A stretch of DNA of 64,000 nt from Acidocella aminolytica 101 = DSM 11237 (GTDB lineage: Bacteria > Pseudomonadota > Alphaproteobacteria > Acetobacterales > Acetobacteraceae): contig NZ_FQVJ01000003.1 in NCBI RefSeq assembly GCF_900129125.1, forward strand, positions 1 to 64,000, in the 5' to 3' direction. Positions 61,816 to 64,000 of this stretch are shown piece after piece. Numbering within the stretch: the stretch's first letter is position 1; each line of letters starts with the position of its first letter. The translations under genes and the position numbers were made by a program. The notes beneath the pieces were generated by a model. That model saw nothing but the letters and a program-made list of their open reading frames with translations. It was not told where the DNA came from and did no database searches.

Positions 61816-63096
61816 TCAGCCCAGCGTCTGTATCAGCAACACAATATTCAGCGCCAGAATGGCGCCCGCCCCGCTTATGGCGCCAATATTTATCGCCCGG
61901 CTGTTGGCGAACGGCCCCATAATATCCCGACGCCGGGTGAACACCACCAGCGCCACCATCGGCACAGGCAACGCGAAGGACAGCACAACCTGGCTCATGA
62001 CGAGCGCATGTGTGGCGTTCACCCCCAGCGCCACCACGATAAAGGCCGGGATCATCGTGACCATCCGGCGTATCCACACCGGTATGCTGAACCCGGCGAA
62101 GCCCTGCATAATCGCTTGCCCCGCCATGGTGCCCACGGTGGAAGAGGACAGTCCCGAGGCCATCAGCGACACCAGAAACACGCCCGCCGCGGCAGGGCCA
62201 AGCAACGGGCTGAGCGTATGGTAAGCGGTCTCAATATCCGCCACGTCCGAATGCCCGGCATGGAAGGCGCCGGCGGCGGTCATTACCATCGCCATGTTCA
62301 CCAACCCCGCGATGCTGAGCGCAATCACTACCTCACGGTTTGAAAACCGCAGCAAGGTCCGGCGCTCCGCTTCGCTATGCGGCACCACGCGGTGCTGGGT
62401 GAGGCTGGAGTGCAGATAAAGCGCATGGGGCATGACCGTGGCGCCGATAATTCCCACCGCGATGGTCAGCGCCTCGGCATCCGGCAGGCGCGGCAGCACG
62501 GTGCCAACAGCCGCCGCGCCCCAATTCACAGGCGTGATAAACAACTCCAAAATATAACAAACCGCGATAACCAGAATCAGCCCGCCGATCATCAATTCCA
62601 TCGGCCGGAAGCCGCGCCCGCCCAAGACAAGCATCAGGTAAGTCAGCACACCAGTCACCGCCATACCGGCCAGCAGCGGGATATGGCAAAGAAGCGCAAG
62701 GGCGATGGCGCCACCCAGAAACTCTGCGAGATCGGTGGCCATCGCCGCTACTTCGCTCACGCCCCACATGCCGTAAACCAAAGGCCGTGGGAGATGCAGG
62801 CGGCACATCTCCGCCAGATTACGCCCCGTCGCCAGCCCGAGCTTGGCTGAAAGCGCTTGGAACAGCATGGCGATCAGGTTTGCCAGCAGTACCACCCACA
62901 ATAGCTGGTAATTATAGCGCGCCCCGGCCTGGATGTTGGTGGCGAAATTACCGGGGTCCATATAGGCGATAGACGCAATTAGTGCCGGTCCCGCGAACAG
63001 AAGCAAAGTGGAAATGCCGCGGCGGCGCCCCGCCAGTACGGCGCGGATTTCAGTTTCTGTCCGGCGGCTCAACCCTGCCCGTGTTTCGGCATCCAT
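61816..63096 (-). CDS. mntH: Nramp-type Mn2+/Fe2+ transporter
   Basis: From ATG 63096 this is 426 residues with 11 helices. It starts MDAETRAGLSRR and carries the metal-site motif DPGNFATNIQAGA in helix 1 and MPHALYLHSSL in helix 6. These are the DPGN and MPH signatures of Nramp/MntH proton-coupled Mn2+ import. A 10-bp perfect dyad lies 41 bp upstream and looks like an MntR operator. The frame to 63123 adds nine unlikely residues. Confidence 0.93.
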   Translation of the reverse strand: MDAETRAGLSRRTETEIRAVLAGRRRGISTLLLFAGPALIASIAYMDPGNFATNIQAGARYNYQLLWVVLLANLIAMLFQALSAKLGLATGRNLAEMCRLHLPRPLVYGMWGVSEVAAMATDLAEFLGGAIALALLCHIPLLAGMAVTGVLTYLMLVLGGRGFRPMELMIGGLILVIAVCYILELFITPVNWGAAAVGTVLPRLPDAEALTIAVGIIGATVMPHALYLHSSLTQHRVVPHSEAERRTLLRFSNREVVIALSIAGLVNMAMVMTAAGAFHAGHSDVADIETAYHTLSPLLGPAAAGVFLVSLMASGLSSSTVGTMAGQAIMQGFAGFSIPVWIRRMVTMIPAFIVVALGVNATHALVMSQVVLSFALPVPMVALVVFTRRRDIMGPFANSRAINIGAISGAGAILALNIVLLIQTLG

Positions 63097-63136
63097 TTCG
63101 GCAATGCTCCTCAAGCACAGCAAGGCCGTGCCCTTG

Positions 63137-63158
63137 AAATGTAGCCAAGGCTACATTT
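63137..63158. promoter_or_regulatory. MntR-like operator upstream of mntH
   Basis: AAATGTAGCC and GGCTACATTT are perfect 10-bp arms with a 2-nt AA spacer. The layout resembles the DtxR/MntR boxes (AAACATAGC...GCTATGTTT in E. coli mntH). It lies 41 bp before the mntH start. Repression by manganese is the expected effect. Confidence 0.75.
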
Positions 63159-63300
63159 TTTGCAAGCACTGGACGCCGCCGGATCACGGGGCAAAATGAT
63201 TTTTTGAACATTCTGTGTGCAGCTTGTTGGTGAGGCACACGGAATTTGGGGAAGGGCGTGGTTACAAAGCCTTTATATTAGATAGAGTAATCGTTTGATT

Positions 63301-63408
63301 TCAGACGATTGGCCTTATCCGAGCCAGGACGTGATCATCAGGGATGAGCTGCCGCAGCGATCCTGAAATGAACAGCTCCAGTTGATCCCGCTCCTTGCGC
63401 TCCAGCAC
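63301..63408 (-). pseudogene. transposase fragment, IS1182-like N-terminus
   Basis: The GTG frame at 63408 reads VLERKERDQLELFISGSLRQ then LIPDDHVLARIRPIV and stops at 63301. This is the short N-terminus (RKERDQLELF..., QLVPDDHVLARV) of IS1182-type DDE transposases. The remaining 400-plus residues are absent, so the copy is decayed. A 10-bp inverted pair with one mismatch surrounds its end (63289-63310). Confidence 0.55.
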
Positions 63409-63469
63409 GCATCCCTCCCAAACTTCGTGGGCCAACTGAATCATAAGGCTGGAGGTTTTTCAACGACCC

Positions 63470-64000
63470 CACCACGCAGGTTTGAACCGTGGTCTGCGGG
63501 AACGCCGCGGTGATGGCTTCTGGAAAACCTCCGCCTCTTTTCCATCAAGCCGCGCTTGATGGAACCTTGAGAGGCAGCGCCCTTCAGCCCGTCCACAACG
63601 GCGATGAGGAAGTCCTGGACGCCCCGGTTGCGTAGCTCATTCATGACCGAGAGCCAGAATTTAGCCCCCTCGTTGTCGGCGATCCAGAGGCCGAGAACCT
63701 CGCGATCCCCCTCCCGGGTGACGCCCAGGGCGATGTAGACTGCCTTGTTCTTGACAATCCGGCTGTCAGCATCGCGGATCTTCACGCGCAGAGCATCGAA
63801 AATGACGATCGGATACATCCGCCCCAGCGCCCGGTGCTGCCACTCGCGGACCTCGTCCAGCACCGCATCGGTGACCCGGCTGATCAGGTCTGGGGAAACG
63901 CGCAGCCCGCAGATCTCCTCCAGATGCGGCTGAATATCGCGTACCGACAGCCCGGCTGCAAAGCCCGATAATCTTGTCATCTACCCCGTCAATGGGGGCT
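63470..64000 (-). pseudogene. IS256-family transposase, frameshifted, cut by window edge
   Basis: The leftward strand encodes the IS256 core: [20 protein letters not shown], then [26 protein letters not shown] (a catalytic-Asp region) and [30 protein letters not shown]. Two defects are seen. At about 63960 GVDDKIIGL is in another frame from LSVRDIQ. At 63528-63579 a 52-bp insertion separates DGLKG from [16 protein letters not shown]. After CVV at about 63470 another IS end (GGGTCGTTGAAAAAC) begins. The copy is inactive. Confidence 0.8.
63528..63579. repeat. 52-bp palindromic insertion in the IS256 gene
   Basis: The segment consists of a two-part hairpin: TTCCATCAAG/CTTGATGGAA around CGCGG, flanked by GCCTCT/AGAGGC with small bulges. 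Removing it restores the expected IS256 frame between DGLKG and FPEAI. It looks like a small palindromic (REP-like or MITE-like) insertion. Not a known repeat to me. Confidence 0.7.

Noticed and set aside
1-64000. CRISPR arrays, rRNA genes, tmRNA
   Set aside because: No regular repeat-spacer pattern or conserved rRNA/tmRNA segments were seen.

Overview
The window looks like chromosome of an alphaproteobacterium. Evidence is gene order: rpmF-plsX-fabH-ihfA-merR, rnd-lptC-lptA-lptB-rpoN-hpf, gltD-gltB, and a Tad/Flp pilus operon of the Caulobacter cpa type. The moderately GC-rich codon use and the metal, fluoride and proton-handling genes would fit an acid-tolerant Acetobacteraceae (Rhodospirillales) host. 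That family-level guess is inference only.

Layout. (1) 1-7139 is accessory DNA next to the 3' end of guaA: an ISL3-type transposase cut by the window edge, a LysR stump, a metallo-beta-lactamase lactonase-like gene, a LysR/cupin divergent pair, a hydrolase-DUF1330-DUF2239 operon, an AlpA-like regulator and a P4-type integrase whose leader carries GTACCGTC repeats. (2) 7140-10549 is core: rsmB, a GNAT gene and guaA in one leftward transcription unit. (3) 10602-18581 is a complete integrated element of about 8 kb. It is bounded by a 20-bp direct repeat made from the 3' end of tRNA-Arg(UCU). It carries its own tyrosine integrase beside the tRNA, a serine resolvase with a translationally coupled 32-residue membrane peptide, a RepA-like ATPase, a HEPN-motif protein and several unknown genes. 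(4) 18836-28930 is a Flp/Tad pilus locus: two pilins, cpaA, cpaB, cpaC, a short cpaD, cpaE, cpaF, tadB, tadC and a TadD-SPOR fusion. No tadE/F/G is present here. (5) 28993-46166 is core metabolism and envelope: gltX, a decayed comEC-like stub, fumC, map, hpf, rpoN, lptB/A/C, rnd, tRNA-Leu, an NDUFA9-like gene, gltD and gltB. (6) 46314-55556 holds GST, an FAD-linked oxidase, a thioesterase, PhoX-like phosphatase, bamE, DUF177, the rpmF-plsX-fabH-ihfA-merR block and tRNA-Pro. (7) 55747-63158 is ion handling: a CLC channel with CBS domains, a fluoride riboswitch leading crcB-usp-CPA1 antiporter, a TetR gene, and mntH under a perfect MntR-like dyad. (8) 63301-64000 is nested insertion-sequence debris.

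How parts work together. The lptC-lptA-lptB genes build the LPS bridge, and hpf beside rpoN ties ribosome hibernation to the sigma-54 locus. gltD and gltB form the two-subunit glutamate synthase. plsX and fabH start phospholipid and fatty-acid synthesis next to rpmF. The fluoride riboswitch probably controls fluoride export by CrcB together with a stress protein and a cation/proton antiporter.

The most novel stretch is the tRNA-Arg element. It combines two unrelated recombinases and a helicase-type ATPase with a HEPN-motif protein in the position where defence or satellite cargo is usually found. Its payload function is unproven.
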